From: an uncultured Agrococcus sp.
Lineage (GTDB): Bacteria > Actinomycetota > Actinomycetes > Actinomycetales > Microbacteriaceae
DNA length: 38,453 bases
Direction of reading: 5' to 3'
Assembly: GCF_945915485.1 (NCBI RefSeq)
Contig: NZ_CAMEFJ010000017.1
Coordinates: 1-38,453 of the forward strand
The notes beneath the pieces are model-generated. The model did not search any database. It was not told the DNA's origin and worked only from the letters and a program-made list of their open reading frames with translations. Both the position numbers and the translations under genes were made by a program. This document shows positions 16,424 through 23,808 of this stretch, piece by piece (the first letter of the stretch is position 1; each line of letters begins with the position of its first letter).

Positions 16424-17146
16424 GTGCACGACTACGACCCGAGAATTGTCGACCTGTACGACGGCGACAACCCAGACGGGCCCGACCACGACTACTATCG
16501 TTCGCTTGCGGACGAGCTGGATGCCGCATCCATTCTCGACATCGGTTGCGGAACGGGCATCCTGACGGTCACATTCGTGCGGCAGGGGCGATCGGTGACG
16601 GGAGTCGACCCCTCGCCCGCGATGCTCGCGAAAGCCCGGGCGCGCTCGGGTGGCGAAGAGGTGGAGTGGATCGACGGTGACTCCTCGGTCGTTCCGCATC
16701 GCGAGTATCGGTATGCGGTCATGACGGGCAACGTCGCGCAGCACATTCCCGACGGCGACTGGGAGCGTACGCTGGGCGATGTCGCACGGGTCATGCAGCC
16801 CGGTGGCGTGCTGGCGTTCGAGAGCAGAAACCCCGAGGTTCGCGCGTGGGAAGCTTGGGCGGCTGAGCCGGAGTCCACGCGTGAAACGATGCACGGCCGA
16901 TTGCGCGAGTGGACGGAGGTCGGGCAGCCCAAGGACGGTCGGGTCGTGCTTACCTTTCACAACGAATTCGTGGCGAGCGGCGAGCATCTCGTGCAGCAAG
17001 AGGTGCTCGCGTTCCGTTCGAAGCACGAGATCGAGCGCGCCCTCATCGGGGCAGGATTCTCGGTTCGAGCGGTGCACGGAGGGTGGGGCCGGGAGTCGTT
17101 CGAACCGGACTCGCGACTGATGATCTTCGAAGCCGTTCGCAATTGA
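16424..17146 (+). CDS. Class I SAM-dependent methyltransferase
   Basis: The product is a 240-aa Rossmann-fold methyltransferase. Motif I is ILDIGCGTG (37-45), followed by an acidic residue after strand 2 (GVDPSPAML) and a post-motif region (NVAQHIPD) typical of the Methyltransf_25/11 group. It is cytoplasmic and uses S-adenosylmethionine; the acceptor is unknown. It opens with a GTG at 16424 (MHDYDPRIVDLYD). A hairpin terminator follows directly after the stop. Confidence 0.85.
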   Translation: MHDYDPRIVDLYDGDNPDGPDHDYYRSLADELDAASILDIGCGTGILTVTFVRQGRSVTGVDPSPAMLAKARARSGGEEVEWIDGDSSVVPHREYRYAVMTGNVAQHIPDGDWERTLGDVARVMQPGGVLAFESRNPEVRAWEAWAAEPESTRETMHGRLREWTEVGQPKDGRVVLTFHNEFVASGEHLVQQEVLAFRSKHEIERALIGAGFSVRAVHGGWGRESFEPDSRLMIFEAVRN

Positions 17147-17148
17147 AG

Positions 17149-17180
17149 AGGAACCCCCGACCTCGTGGCCGGGGGATCCT
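17149..17180. terminator. Hairpin terminator between convergent genes
   Basis: AGGA then CCCCCG (17149-17159) pairs with CGGGGG then TCCT (17170-17180), with one A/A mismatch and a 10-nt loop. It begins 2 bp after the methyltransferase stop and also lies 31 bp past the stop of the convergent secreted-protein gene, so it may serve both strands. Confidence 0.7.
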
Positions 17181-17210
17181 TCTACCGCTTACGCGTCGTG
17201 ACAGGTTCGC

Positions 17211-18035
17211 TTAGCGTCCTGTGTCCACGCTGTCCGGCGGCGTGGGCTGGTCGGGGTCGTCGCTCGAGTCGTCGTCATCGTCGCCCTCGACCACAGTCAG
17301 CCAGTGGCTGACGGTGCTGTCGGCGCCAGCGAGGTCGACGCGGAACTGCGAGTCGACGGGCACGAGTGAGCCGTCATCGTAGCTGATCGTGATCTCGACG
17401 ATACCCGCGCCGTTCTCATCGAGCGTGAGGGTTTCGACGTCACCGATGGACTCGTATTCGCCTGTCTCGGGGTTGAAGTGGAAGATCTCGCCCGTCACTT
17501 CGGCGTTGGATGCGAAGCCGGTGAGCTCGAGGTCGATGCCAGCGGCCAGTTCTGCTGCAGTCACTTCGCTGGGGCCGTCGACCGTGGCGCCTTCGAGGAT
17601 CGTGAGGGACACGTTGTCGGCCCAAACCCACACGTCTTCGCCGTCTTCCGTGTAGACGTAGCCGGCGCTCGCCGAGTACTCGGGGTAGCCGTCAGCATCC
17701 GGTGCAACCGGGCCCGCTCCCTCCGGGAGCACGACACTGGCGTACGTGTCGTCGGGCTGGAGTTCGGCATCGGCGTCACCGACGAGACCGCCACCGTTCT
17801 GGCCCATCGATCCGACGGACACGACGACGCGGTCGACCTCGACCTCCAGGTCCTCCGGTAAGGTCACGCTGAAGGCGATGCCCTCGCCCCAACTGCCCGC
17901 CGTGAAGGTGTCGTTTTCGATCTCGAACGAAGGGGCTGAGGCCTCTTCCTGAGCCATTGCGGGTGCTGCGACGAAGCCGAGGCCGAGCGCCATGGCACCG
18001 GCGAGAACCGCCTTGCTGCGTTTTGTGATTTTCAT
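17211..18035 (-). CDS. Secreted acidic protein A, ends in VDTGR
   Basis: This 274-aa product starts at the ATG at 18035, preceded by AAAGG; the frame is open 12 codons further but without signal-like sequence. A Sec signal peptide (KITKRSKAVLAGAMALGLG, cleavage after AMA at about 28) is followed by beta-rich, very acidic sequence with Ig-like or jelly-roll character. An Asp run (GDDDDDSSDDPDQP) leads to the C-terminus TPPDSVDTGR. No LPxTG-membrane-anchor tail is present. It is a paralogue of the next gene, sharing the signal, FTAGSWGEGIAF versus FTEGDWGNGVEF, and VAPDADGYP. Function is unknown; secretion to the envelope is likely. Confidence 0.78.
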   Translation of the reverse strand: MKITKRSKAVLAGAMALGLGFVAAPAMAQEEASAPSFEIENDTFTAGSWGEGIAFSVTLPEDLEVEVDRVVVSVGSMGQNGGGLVGDADAELQPDDTYASVVLPEGAGPVAPDADGYPEYSASAGYVYTEDGEDVWVWADNVSLTILEGATVDGPSEVTAAELAAGIDLELTGFASNAEVTGEIFHFNPETGEYESIGDVETLTLDENGAGIVEITISYDDGSLVPVDSQFRVDLAGADSTVSHWLTVVEGDDDDDSSDDPDQPTPPDSVDTGR

Positions 18036-18077
18036 GAGTACCTTTCGTGCGCGCACTCGACGTCGCTGCACAAGCGC

Positions 18078-18083
18078 AGTTTA
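18078..18083 (-). promoter_or_regulatory. Possible extended -10 of secreted protein A gene
   Basis: Read on the minus strand, TTGCTAAACT places a TAAACT -10 (18083-18078) with a TG-like extension, 43 nt before the start codon. The paralogous gene has TTGCTATGGT in its own upstream region (-10 at 19458-19453), suggesting a shared promoter type. No convincing -35 is seen at either. Confidence 0.35.
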
Positions 18084-18126
18084 GCAAGAGAATCGGTCTC
18101 AGTTCGCTGGAATCTTCCTGAAAGAA

Positions 18127-18166
18127 ACCGGTAGCCCCGGGGCCGAAGTGGCGCGGGGCTACCGGT
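18127..18166 (-). terminator. Intrinsic terminator after secreted protein B gene
   Basis: Perfect 13-bp arms, ACCGGTAGCCCCG (18127-18139) and CGGGGCTACCGGT (18154-18166), enclose a 14-nt loop. On the minus strand the stem is followed by TTTCTTTC, a good U-rich tail. It lies 31 bp past the stop at 18197 and separates the two paralogous genes, so they are separate transcripts. Confidence 0.88.
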
Positions 18167-18196
18167 GTGTTCCAACCCGAACGGGGATGCCAGTGG

Positions 18197-19342
18197 CTAG
18201 AGCCCCGTGTCAACCCGCTCAGGCGGTGTCGGAGGCGGAGCGTCTACGCCGCTGACGGTGATCTCCAGCGAGACGGAACCGGAGGCACCGGAAGCGGTGA
18301 TCGTGTAGACGTCGCCGGCGACAGCGCCCTCAATCGATGCGACACCCGCAGTGCGGCCATTGATGCCGGCGACGGCGGCGTCCTCGTGAATGACCTCGGC
18401 GTCGATCGAGTAGGTGACCTCGATCGATTCTTCCGGCTGGAAGCCGAACAGTGCGACGTCGACGCCCTCTGCGAGTTCTGCCGCGGAAGCGTCGTTCGGA
18501 CCGGTGATGTCGAGCTCAGGGTCGATCACGAACAGGTCGACGTCGTTCGAAACGATGTCCTCGAAGGTCCACTCGCCATCTTCTGCGACACCGTAGAGAG
18601 CAGAGACGACGTAGTGGGCGTCGCCCTCGTCCTCGGCGATCGCGGGAGCACCCTCCGGCTCGAGCGTGATCGTGTAGCTGCCGTCCTGGCCCTCATCGCC
18701 CCAGAGTGAACCGTCGGCGATTATCTCGAACTCTTCGCCAGTGACTTCGTAAACGAAGAACACGACGTCGAAGACATCATCCTCCGTGACGCCCTCGCCG
18801 AGCGTGAGCGTCGCCTCGATGCCGTCTCCCCAGCCGTCCGTCGTGAAGACGTCATCCGACACCGACAGCTCGGGTGCCGGGTGCTCCGTGGCCTCTTCCT
18901 CGTCCTGCACGATCGTCAGTTCGACAGCGGTTGCGGGTTCGCGCTGGCCCGAGGCAACACCGTCGGTCCAGCTGAACAGTGCATTCGCGGAGTAGCTCGG
19001 GTACCCGTCCGCGTCGGGCGCTACCGGCAGGGTGTCCGGTAGGACGGTTCCCGTCCAGGTACCGTCCTCTTGCTCTTCCGCCTCTGTGAGGCCGATGAGA
19101 CCACCGCCGTCGGTCTCCTGCGCCGAGACCTCGAGTTCGACGGCATGGATGTCCAGGGTGTCGGGAACATCGAAGCTCACGGTGAATTCGACACCGTTGC
19201 CCCAATCGCCCTCCGTGAAGGTGGTCTCAGCAAGTTCGAAGCTGATCCGCTCCTCCTGAGCCACGGCGGGCGCTGCGGCGAAACCGAGGCCTAGGGCCAG
19301 GGCGCCGGCTAGAGCCGCCTTGCTGCGTGTTCCGAGCTTCAT
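18197..19342 (-). CDS. Secreted acidic protein B, ends in VDTGL
   Basis: This 381-aa paralogue of the preceding gene starts at the ATG at 19342, after AAAGGA. The signal peptide (GTRSKAALAGALALGLG, cleavage after AVA at about 28) is nearly identical to that of protein A. Two repeated beta-rich modules begin ETTFTEGDWGNGVEF and DDVFTTDGWGDGIEA, so each starts with an F-T-x-G/D-x-W-G-x-G-hydrophobic pattern also found once in protein A. The C-terminus is PPTPPERVDTGL. It is strongly acidic with no membrane anchor. Function is unknown. It was probably formed by duplication; protein A has one such module and protein B two. Confidence 0.78.
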   Translation of the reverse strand: MKLGTRSKAALAGALALGLGFAAAPAVAQEERISFELAETTFTEGDWGNGVEFTVSFDVPDTLDIHAVELEVSAQETDGGGLIGLTEAEEQEDGTWTGTVLPDTLPVAPDADGYPSYSANALFSWTDGVASGQREPATAVELTIVQDEEEATEHPAPELSVSDDVFTTDGWGDGIEATLTLGEGVTEDDVFDVVFFVYEVTGEEFEIIADGSLWGDEGQDGSYTITLEPEGAPAIAEDEGDAHYVVSALYGVAEDGEWTFEDIVSNDVDLFVIDPELDITGPNDASAAELAEGVDVALFGFQPEESIEVTYSIDAEVIHEDAAVAGINGRTAGVASIEGAVAGDVYTITASGASGSVSLEITVSGVDAPPPTPPERVDTGL

Positions 19343-19497
19343 GATTTCCTTTCGTGCGGCAACCGAGATGCCGCAGAAACAACAAAAACGAGCGCGCTAC
19401 TGCCCCGTGCCGTCAGCGGGTGCGTCTAGAAAAGCAGCGTTTGCGCATCTAAACCATAGCAAAATCACAGGAAAGTGGGCAGTGAGGGCGACTTTCG

Positions 19498-20145
19498 TCA
19501 CTCGGTGCGTGTTGCGACGATGATGTCGTTCTCTGTTGAAGCGCCCGTGTTCGGGTCGATGATGCAGGTTATGACGACAACGCGGTTCGCATCGTGCGTC
19601 CAGATGTCCTGATCTCCGATCTCGGTCTTCAAGATCTCGAGTTTGTCCTCAACGACGTACAGTTCACCGAGGTAGGTGAACGTGTCGCCCGCCTCCAGCG
19701 CCCGAATCGCGTCTCCCGCGCAGGCGCCTCCCGGGCAGGCATGAGCGAGGACATAGTCGGTACCGCCGTTCTCCGGGTACCCGTGATCGGGGTCGACGAT
19801 CTGCCACCAACCCTCGCCGTTGTCCGGAGGATCCCAGACGGGCGTATAGGGCATGTGGTTGACCGAGTCGATCGCGATGGCGACCTCGACCTCCGGTTCT
19901 TCCGTCTCCTCTTCTGAAGGCGTAGGGCTCGCCGACTCTTGCACCGTGAACGAGGGACGCGGCGAGGGAGCGGCCTCCTCAGCCTCCTCCGGCGCTGTGA
20001 ACATCCCGGTGCTCCACGCGATCAGCACGGCGATGATCGCGGCAGCCAGCACGCCGCCTCCCGCGAACCAGGGCCAGCGCTTCTTCCGCTCGGGCCTATC
20101 CGCAGCTTCGGCCGCTTCGACCGGTTCGGTGCTGTCGTCTGGCAT
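19498..20145 (-). CDS. Sortase, class F-like
   Basis: This 215-aa protein has a cytoplasmic basic start, one membrane anchor (about 25-46), a Pro/Glu-rich stalk (about 50-87) and a sortase domain (about 88-215). The catalytic triad is readable: H135 in VLAHAC, C194 in VVITC and R213 near the C-terminus. Sortases join surface proteins to the cell wall by cleaving LPxTG-like motifs. The frame stays open to 20619, but that part is antisense to the ABC gene; the ATG at 20145 is nine bases after AAGGGG and is preferred. It sits 155 bp from the secreted protein genes, which lack classical sorting signals. Confidence 0.85.
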   Translation of the reverse strand: MPDDSTEPVEAAEAADRPERKKRWPWFAGGGVLAAAIIAVLIAWSTGMFTAPEEAEEAAPSPRPSFTVQESASPTPSEEETEEPEVEVAIAIDSVNHMPYTPVWDPPDNGEGWWQIVDPDHGYPENGGTDYVLAHACPGGACAGDAIRALEAGDTFTYLGELYVVEDKLEILKTEIGDQDIWTHDANRVVVITCIIDPNTGASTENDIIVATRTE

Positions 20146-20223
20146 GGTGCGCATCCCCTTCGCGCGAGAAAAAACGGGAGACAAGCAGATGCAAGCTCTG
20201 CAGCACATCGTACCGAGCCCCGG

Positions 20224-20254
20224 CGTGACAGTTGTCACGTCGCAGAGATGACAA
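20224..20254. promoter_or_regulatory. Palindromic operator candidate between sortase and ABC genes
   Basis: CGTGACA (20224-20230) and TGTCACG (20233-20239) form a 7-bp inverted repeat with a 2-nt centre. A further TGACAA (20249-20254) makes an inverted pair with TTGTCA (20232-20237) at 11-nt spacing. This lies 43 bp before the ABC gene start and 79 bp from the divergent sortase start. The NarL/DesR-type regulator encoded downstream is the obvious candidate to bind it, but that is inferred. Confidence 0.45.
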
Positions 20255-20296
20255 CGCCCCAGTGCGCGAATCGGCTCGCCGGAGAAAGCTGGAACC

Positions 20297-21238
20297 ATGA
20301 CCAAAACATCGCTCTCCTCACCGCCGGTCGCAATCGACGATCCGGCAATCGACATCAGCGGGCTCACCCGGCGCTTCGGGCGGGGAGAGCACGTCGTGCG
20401 GGCCGTAGACGGCATCTCCTTACACATACGCAAGGGAGAGATCGTTGCGCTGCTCGGCCCGAACGGGGCAGGCAAGACCACTGCGCTCGACATGCTGTTG
20501 GGGCTCAGCGACCCGAATGAGGGCACACTGAGCGTGCTCGGTATGCATCCGCGCCGTGCCGTAGGCGCAGGACGGATCGCTGCCGTGCTCCAAACCGGCG
20601 GGCTGCTGCCCGATCTCACGGTACGCGAGACCGTCAGCGTTATCGCCGGACTCCACGGGGCGCTGCATCGCGTCGCTCATGTCATGGAACAGGCCGGGCT
20701 CGAGCCCATCGCGGGTCGTCGCATAGGCAAGTGCTCTGGCGGCGAACAGCAGCGCGTCAAGTTCGCGCTCGCGCTCATCCCCGACCCCGACGTGCTCGTT
20801 CTCGACGAGCCGACGGCGGGCATGGACGTCACGGCGCGGCGCCGGTTCTGGGACGTTATGCGCCAGGATGCCGACTCCGGTCGCACGATCCTGTTCGCGA
20901 CCCACTACCTCGAAGAGGCGGAGCAGTTCGCTCGCCGTACGATCGTGCTCGACGAGGGCAAAGTGGTCGCCGATGAACCCACTGCGAAGCTGCGTTCTTC
21001 GCTCGGTGGCCGCACGGTGGCGGCAACACTGCCGCAGAGCGGCGACGCCGACGAGCTCGTCGCGGAGCTGCGCAACGCGTCGGACGCGGAAGAGCTCACA
21101 CTCGACGGCGATCGGTTAACGTTGCGCACCGGTGCTTCCGACGAACTCGCAGCGCGGCTGCTCGCGCTCGGCGCATCCGACCTTGAGATCGCCGCCCCGA
21201 GCCTCGAATCCGCCTTTATGGGCCTCACGAAGGAGTAG
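20297..21238 (+). CDS. ABC transporter ATP-binding protein
   Basis: This 313-aa cytoplasmic ATPase of an ABC-2-type exporter carries Walker A GPNGAGKT (54-61), a CSGGE signature (146-150, with Cys in place of the usual Leu), Walker B LVLDEP (167-172) and the H-loop in ATHYLEEAEQ. The C-terminal 80 residues form the extra domain often seen in drug or antibiotic-peptide exporters. It pairs with the permease 3 bp downstream. The substrate is unknown. Grouping with a DesK/DesR-type system suggests that export is switched on by membrane stress or by the exported compound. Confidence 0.92.
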   Translation: MTKTSLSSPPVAIDDPAIDISGLTRRFGRGEHVVRAVDGISLHIRKGEIVALLGPNGAGKTTALDMLLGLSDPNEGTLSVLGMHPRRAVGAGRIAAVLQTGGLLPDLTVRETVSVIAGLHGALHRVAHVMEQAGLEPIAGRRIGKCSGGEQQRVKFALALIPDPDVLVLDEPTAGMDVTARRRFWDVMRQDADSGRTILFATHYLEEAEQFARRTIVLDEGKVVADEPTAKLRSSLGGRTVAATLPQSGDADELVAELRNASDAEELTLDGDRLTLRTGASDELAARLLALGASDLEIAAPSLESAFMGLTKE

Positions 21239-21241
21239 ACC

Positions 21242-22042
21242 ATGACCACGAAAACCACCGCAGTGCTCCCTGCGCGACCCAAACGCACGCTGTTCGGGCC
21301 GACGCTGTTCAGGATCGAAGCGATTCGCCAGCTGCGCAACCCCTACACGCTCGTCTTCACACTGACGCTGCCGGTCATCATGTATCTGCTGTTCGGCGCG
21401 TTCATGCCCTGGGGCTCCGAGCTGATCGGCAACGGCAACGTCTCGTTCCAGGTCATGGTCTCGATGGCCGGCTTCGGAACGGCAACCGCGATGAGCTCAC
21501 TGTGCTCACTGGCCGCCTCCGAGGTTCGACAGGGATGGGGGCGCCAGATCGCGATGACACCCTTACCGGTCGCAGGTTACGCGTTCACAAAGCTCATGGC
21601 GGCGCTCACGTTCTCCGCGTTCTCCGTGCTCGCCGTCTACATCGCCGGCGCAGCGACAGGCGCCGAGGTCAACGAACTCTGGCGCTGGTTCGCCTGCGCA
21701 GGCATCATCCTGGGCATCGGCGTCATCTTCGGACTGTGGGGAATGGGCGTCGGCATGCTGCTGAACCCGGACTCCGCCGCGGCCCTTGCCTCGATTGCGA
21801 TAACCCTGTTCGGATTCTTCGGGAACGTCTTCATGCCGCTGAGCGGCGCGATGCTCGACATCGCCAGGTTCACGCCGATGTACGGCTACATCGCGCTCGT
21901 GCGGTGGCCGCTCACGGGAGGCGAACTGGGCGACGGGACGAGCGACCCGCTGTGGCTGCCCATCCTGAGCGTCGTTGTCTGGACGGTGCTGTTGTTCGCG
22001 CTCGCCTACGCGGGTGTCGTCCGCTCGCGCCGCCGTGCGTAG
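21242..22042 (+). CDS. ABC-2 type transporter permease
   Basis: This 266-aa membrane protein has six hydrophobic segments. It starts 3 bp after the ATPase stop, so the two are translated together. Its RQLRNPYTLVFTLTLPVIMYLLF N-terminal part and MPLSGAMLDIARFTPMYGY region are typical of ABC-2/DrrB-like exporters. It forms the membrane half of the exporter; two copies probably pair with two ATPases. The sensor kinase gene starts 14 bp downstream. Confidence 0.9.
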   Translation: MTTKTTAVLPARPKRTLFGPTLFRIEAIRQLRNPYTLVFTLTLPVIMYLLFGAFMPWGSELIGNGNVSFQVMVSMAGFGTATAMSSLCSLAASEVRQGWGRQIAMTPLPVAGYAFTKLMAALTFSAFSVLAVYIAGAATGAEVNELWRWFACAGIILGIGVIFGLWGMGVGMLLNPDSAAALASIAITLFGFFGNVFMPLSGAMLDIARFTPMYGYIALVRWPLTGGELGDGTSDPLWLPILSVVVWTVLLFALAYAGVVRSRRRA

Positions 22043-22056
22043 ATAGGCTCGGCACT

Positions 22057-23157
22057 ATGAACAGGGCACCGTCCGCATCGACTCGGAGCGCGAGCCAGAA
22101 GGACCCGTGGGAGCGCTACGGCTGGCTGATGGCGGTCGTGTGGATGGTGTTCCTCGTCTACCCGATCCTGGAACTCGTCAGATCCGCGGCGCCGCTCTGG
22201 TTGCTCGTCCTTGCCTGGGCAGGGCTCGTGGCTTTCGCAGCGGCGTACGTCATCGGCTTCGTCGTCGGTATGCGTTCCGGATGGGGGCGTCCGCCACGGG
22301 CGGTCTTCGTCGCGTTCTTCCTGTTGATGGTCTTCGGAGGCGCGACCCTGCCCGTTCTGGGATGGTATTCGCTCTCGTTCCTGCCCTTCATCATGTCCTA
22401 CGCCGCGTACGGGTTGCGCGGCGCGTGGCACTGGACGACGACGGTCACCTCGGTGGCACTGGCAGGGAGTGCGCTGCTGGCGCTCGGGCCGTCGGGAGGC
22501 GTGCTGCCGATCTTCGCCATCGTCTGCATCCTCGCGGTCGTGAACTCGATCAACACGTGGCTCATCAGCCGCAGCGTGCAGGCCGACAAACTGCGACTCG
22601 ATCTCGCAACGAGTCGTGAGCGCGAAGCCATCGCCCGCGATGTACACGACCTCATAGGGCACACGCTCACGGTCGTCAAACTGAAGTCCGAGCTCGCTGA
22701 GCGACTTGTCGACCGGGATCCGGACGCCGCGAAGCGCGAACTCGAAGCGATCTCGTCGCTGACTGCCGAGGCGATCGCCGGCGTCCGCAGCACGGTCACG
22801 GGGCTGCGCGCATCCGAACTGGATGAGCAGCTGGAAGCCAGCAGAAGCGCCCTGGCCTCCGCAGGGGTCGAGCTGCGCGTCGAAGGTACTCCCGAGGCGA
22901 TGTCTCCCGCGCAGTCGCTCAGCGCGAGCTGGATCGTGCGGGAGGCGGTCACGAACATCCTGCGGCATGCGGGGGCCACGCGGGTGAACATCGAGCTGAA
23001 GCCCGGAACCCTGACGGTCGTCGATGACGGACGCGGTGTCGAGGGACCCGCGGGAAACGGGCTGCGCGGCATGGCCGAGCGGGCATCCGCATCGGGCGCG
23101 GTGCTTGCCGTCGAGGACGGCGCCGACGGCGGTACGGCAGTGAGCGTGAGGTGGTGA
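22057..23157 (+). CDS. Sensor histidine kinase, DesK/NarL-partner type
   Basis: This 366-aa protein has five or six membrane segments in residues 20-170 and a short coiled linker (QADKLRLDLATSREREAIA). A HisKA_3 dimerisation domain with phosphorylatable H197 in RDVHDLIGHTL and a C-terminal HATPase (NGLRGMAERA, DGGTAVSV) follow. There is no large extracellular domain, so it probably senses something within the membrane, as DesK does. The same frame is open 185 codons upstream, but that part is a shadow of the permease gene; the ATG at 22057 starts real kinase sequence. It transfers phosphate to the response regulator 4 bp downstream. Confidence 0.92.
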   Translation: MNRAPSASTRSASQKDPWERYGWLMAVVWMVFLVYPILELVRSAAPLWLLVLAWAGLVAFAAAYVIGFVVGMRSGWGRPPRAVFVAFFLLMVFGGATLPVLGWYSLSFLPFIMSYAAYGLRGAWHWTTTVTSVALAGSALLALGPSGGVLPIFAIVCILAVVNSINTWLISRSVQADKLRLDLATSREREAIARDVHDLIGHTLTVVKLKSELAERLVDRDPDAAKRELEAISSLTAEAIAGVRSTVTGLRASELDEQLEASRSALASAGVELRVEGTPEAMSPAQSLSASWIVREAVTNILRHAGATRVNIELKPGTLTVVDDGRGVEGPAGNGLRGMAERASASGAVLAVEDGADGGTAVSVRW

Positions 23158-23161
23158 CGGT

Positions 23162-23776
23162 ATGAACGACGCCATCCGACTTCTGCTGGCGGATGACCAG
23201 GCGATGGTCAGGGGCGCACTGGGGGCGCTGCTGAATCTGGAACCGGACCTTGTGGTCGTCGGGGAAGCGTCCGATGGTGAATCCGCGATTCGCGAGGCCG
23301 AACGACTGCAACCCGACGTGTGTCTCATGGATATTCAGATGCCGGGCGTGGACGGGCTGGAGGCGACACGGGCGCTGCGAGACGCAAGCGCGCACACTCG
23401 CGTGCTGATCGTCACCACATTTGCCAGACCGGGCTACCTGAAGGCCGCGCTGGATGCGGGCGCGAGCGGATTCGTCGTCAAGGACGCCCCTCCCGATCGG
23501 CTCGCCGACGCTGTGCGGCGGGTGCACAGCGGGATGCACGTCGTCGACCCCGCGCTCGCCGAGGCGACGCTGTTCGAGGGCGAGAATCCGCTCTCGGAAC
23601 GTGAACAGCAGGTGCTGAGGCTCTCGGCCGACGGCAGGCCGGTGGCCGAGATCGCCGCAGAGGTCTTCCTCTCACCCGGAACTGTGCGCAACCATCTGTC
23701 AGCGGCGATCGGCAAGACGGGAGCCGAGAACCGTGCGCAGGCGGCACGTTCGGCGAGCGACAAGGGCTGGATCTAA
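23162..23776 (+). CDS. Response regulator, NarL/LuxR family
   Basis: This 204-aa DNA-binding regulator has a receiver domain (1-120) with acidic pocket DDQ (11-13) and phospho-acceptor D57 in CLMDIQMPG. A GerE/LuxR HTH (about 140-200) includes LSEREQQVLRL and LSPGTVRNHLS. It is the partner of the adjacent DesK-like kinase. The likely target is the operon's own promoter region with the palindrome at 20224-20239. The gene ends 32 bp before the convergent serine hydrolase gene. Confidence 0.92.
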   Translation: MNDAIRLLLADDQAMVRGALGALLNLEPDLVVVGEASDGESAIREAERLQPDVCLMDIQMPGVDGLEATRALRDASAHTRVLIVTTFARPGYLKAALDAGASGFVVKDAPPDRLADAVRRVHSGMHVVDPALAEATLFEGENPLSEREQQVLRLSADGRPVAEIAAEVFLSPGTVRNHLSAAIGKTGAENRAQAARSASDKGWI

Positions 23777-23808
23777 GAGGTCGCGACCCCACCCCCACAG
23801 AAGAGTTG

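Noticed and set aside
20146-20619. Extension of the sortase frame by 158 codons
   Set aside because: It is antisense to the ABC ATPase gene and gives no helix or domain before the real membrane anchor.
21502-22056. 185-codon N-terminal extension of the sensor kinase frame
   Set aside because: It lies inside the permease gene in another frame and is arginine-rich without membrane segments; the ATG at 22057 starts kinase-like sequence.
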